Source: Desulfobacca acetoxidans (GTDB lineage: Bacteria > Desulfobacterota > Desulfobaccia > Desulfobaccales > 0-14-0-80-60-11). Taken from it: a DNA stretch of 6,204 nucleotides. Numbering within the stretch: the stretch's first letter is position 1; each line of letters opens with the position of its first letter. Positions 6,191 to 6,204 of the stretch are shown here, one piece after another. The translations under genes and the position numbers were made by a program. The DNA is taken from the NCBI GenBank assembly GCA_020723225.1, contig DYJG01000162.1, forward strand, positions 1 through 6,204. Direction: 5' to 3'. The notes beneath the pieces were generated by a model that ran no database searches, was not told the origin of the DNA, and saw only the letters and a program-made list of their open reading frames with translations.

Positions 6191-6204
6191 CCTCCCCCCA
6201 CTCC

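Overview
This window looks like a chromosomal stretch from a free-living, motile, GC-rich Gram-negative bacterium. My best guess is Desulfobacterota (former Deltaproteobacteria), for example a Desulfobacca-like lineage. That rests on the style of the chemoreceptor, a Tat-exported phosphoesterase, a small 'transporter suffix'-type membrane protein and intergenic DNA very rich in short repeats. It is inference, not a sequence match.

Layout. Positions 1-1018 hold no convincing gene: heptamer repeats and a GC-rich inverted repeat (1-240), then copy A of a roughly 420-nt dispersed structured repeat (about 354-770), then a 250-nt leader. A complete methyl-accepting chemotaxis protein follows (1019-2800, +). 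Behind it come a probable terminator and copy B of the structured repeat (about 2876-3300), in the same orientation. Next are a four-helix small membrane protein (3485-4006, +) and a Tat-exported calcineurin-like phosphoesterase (4154-5167, +). Octamer repeats precede both genes, and an inverted copy follows the second. A 77-nt imperfect palindrome (5242-5318) lies between the phosphoesterase and a small convergent hypothetical gene (5347-5577, -). That gene has a strong sigma70-type promoter (5729-5757) and perhaps an N-terminal part separated by a one-base frameshift. The rest (5758-6204) is non-coding, with a perfect 25-bp inverted repeat (5925-5985) and a nine-unit heptamer array at the end.

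Main points. (1) The two dispersed repeat copies can be aligned end to end and fold into matching hairpins. At least four base pairs differ between the copies by paired, pairing-preserving substitutions, and both copies end in a long stem followed by T-rich sequence. This is what a structured RNA, or a structure-dependent mobile DNA, would show; I do not recognise it as a known family. (2) Tandem repeats with a seven-base period occur at least six times with unrelated unit sequences. Three of these arrays lie inside the phosphoesterase reading frame and add low-complexity peptide next to its metal-binding motifs without breaking the frame. (3) The genes do not form an obvious pathway: a chemoreceptor, a membrane protein, a phosphoesterase and a hypothetical protein separated by repeat-laden spacers.
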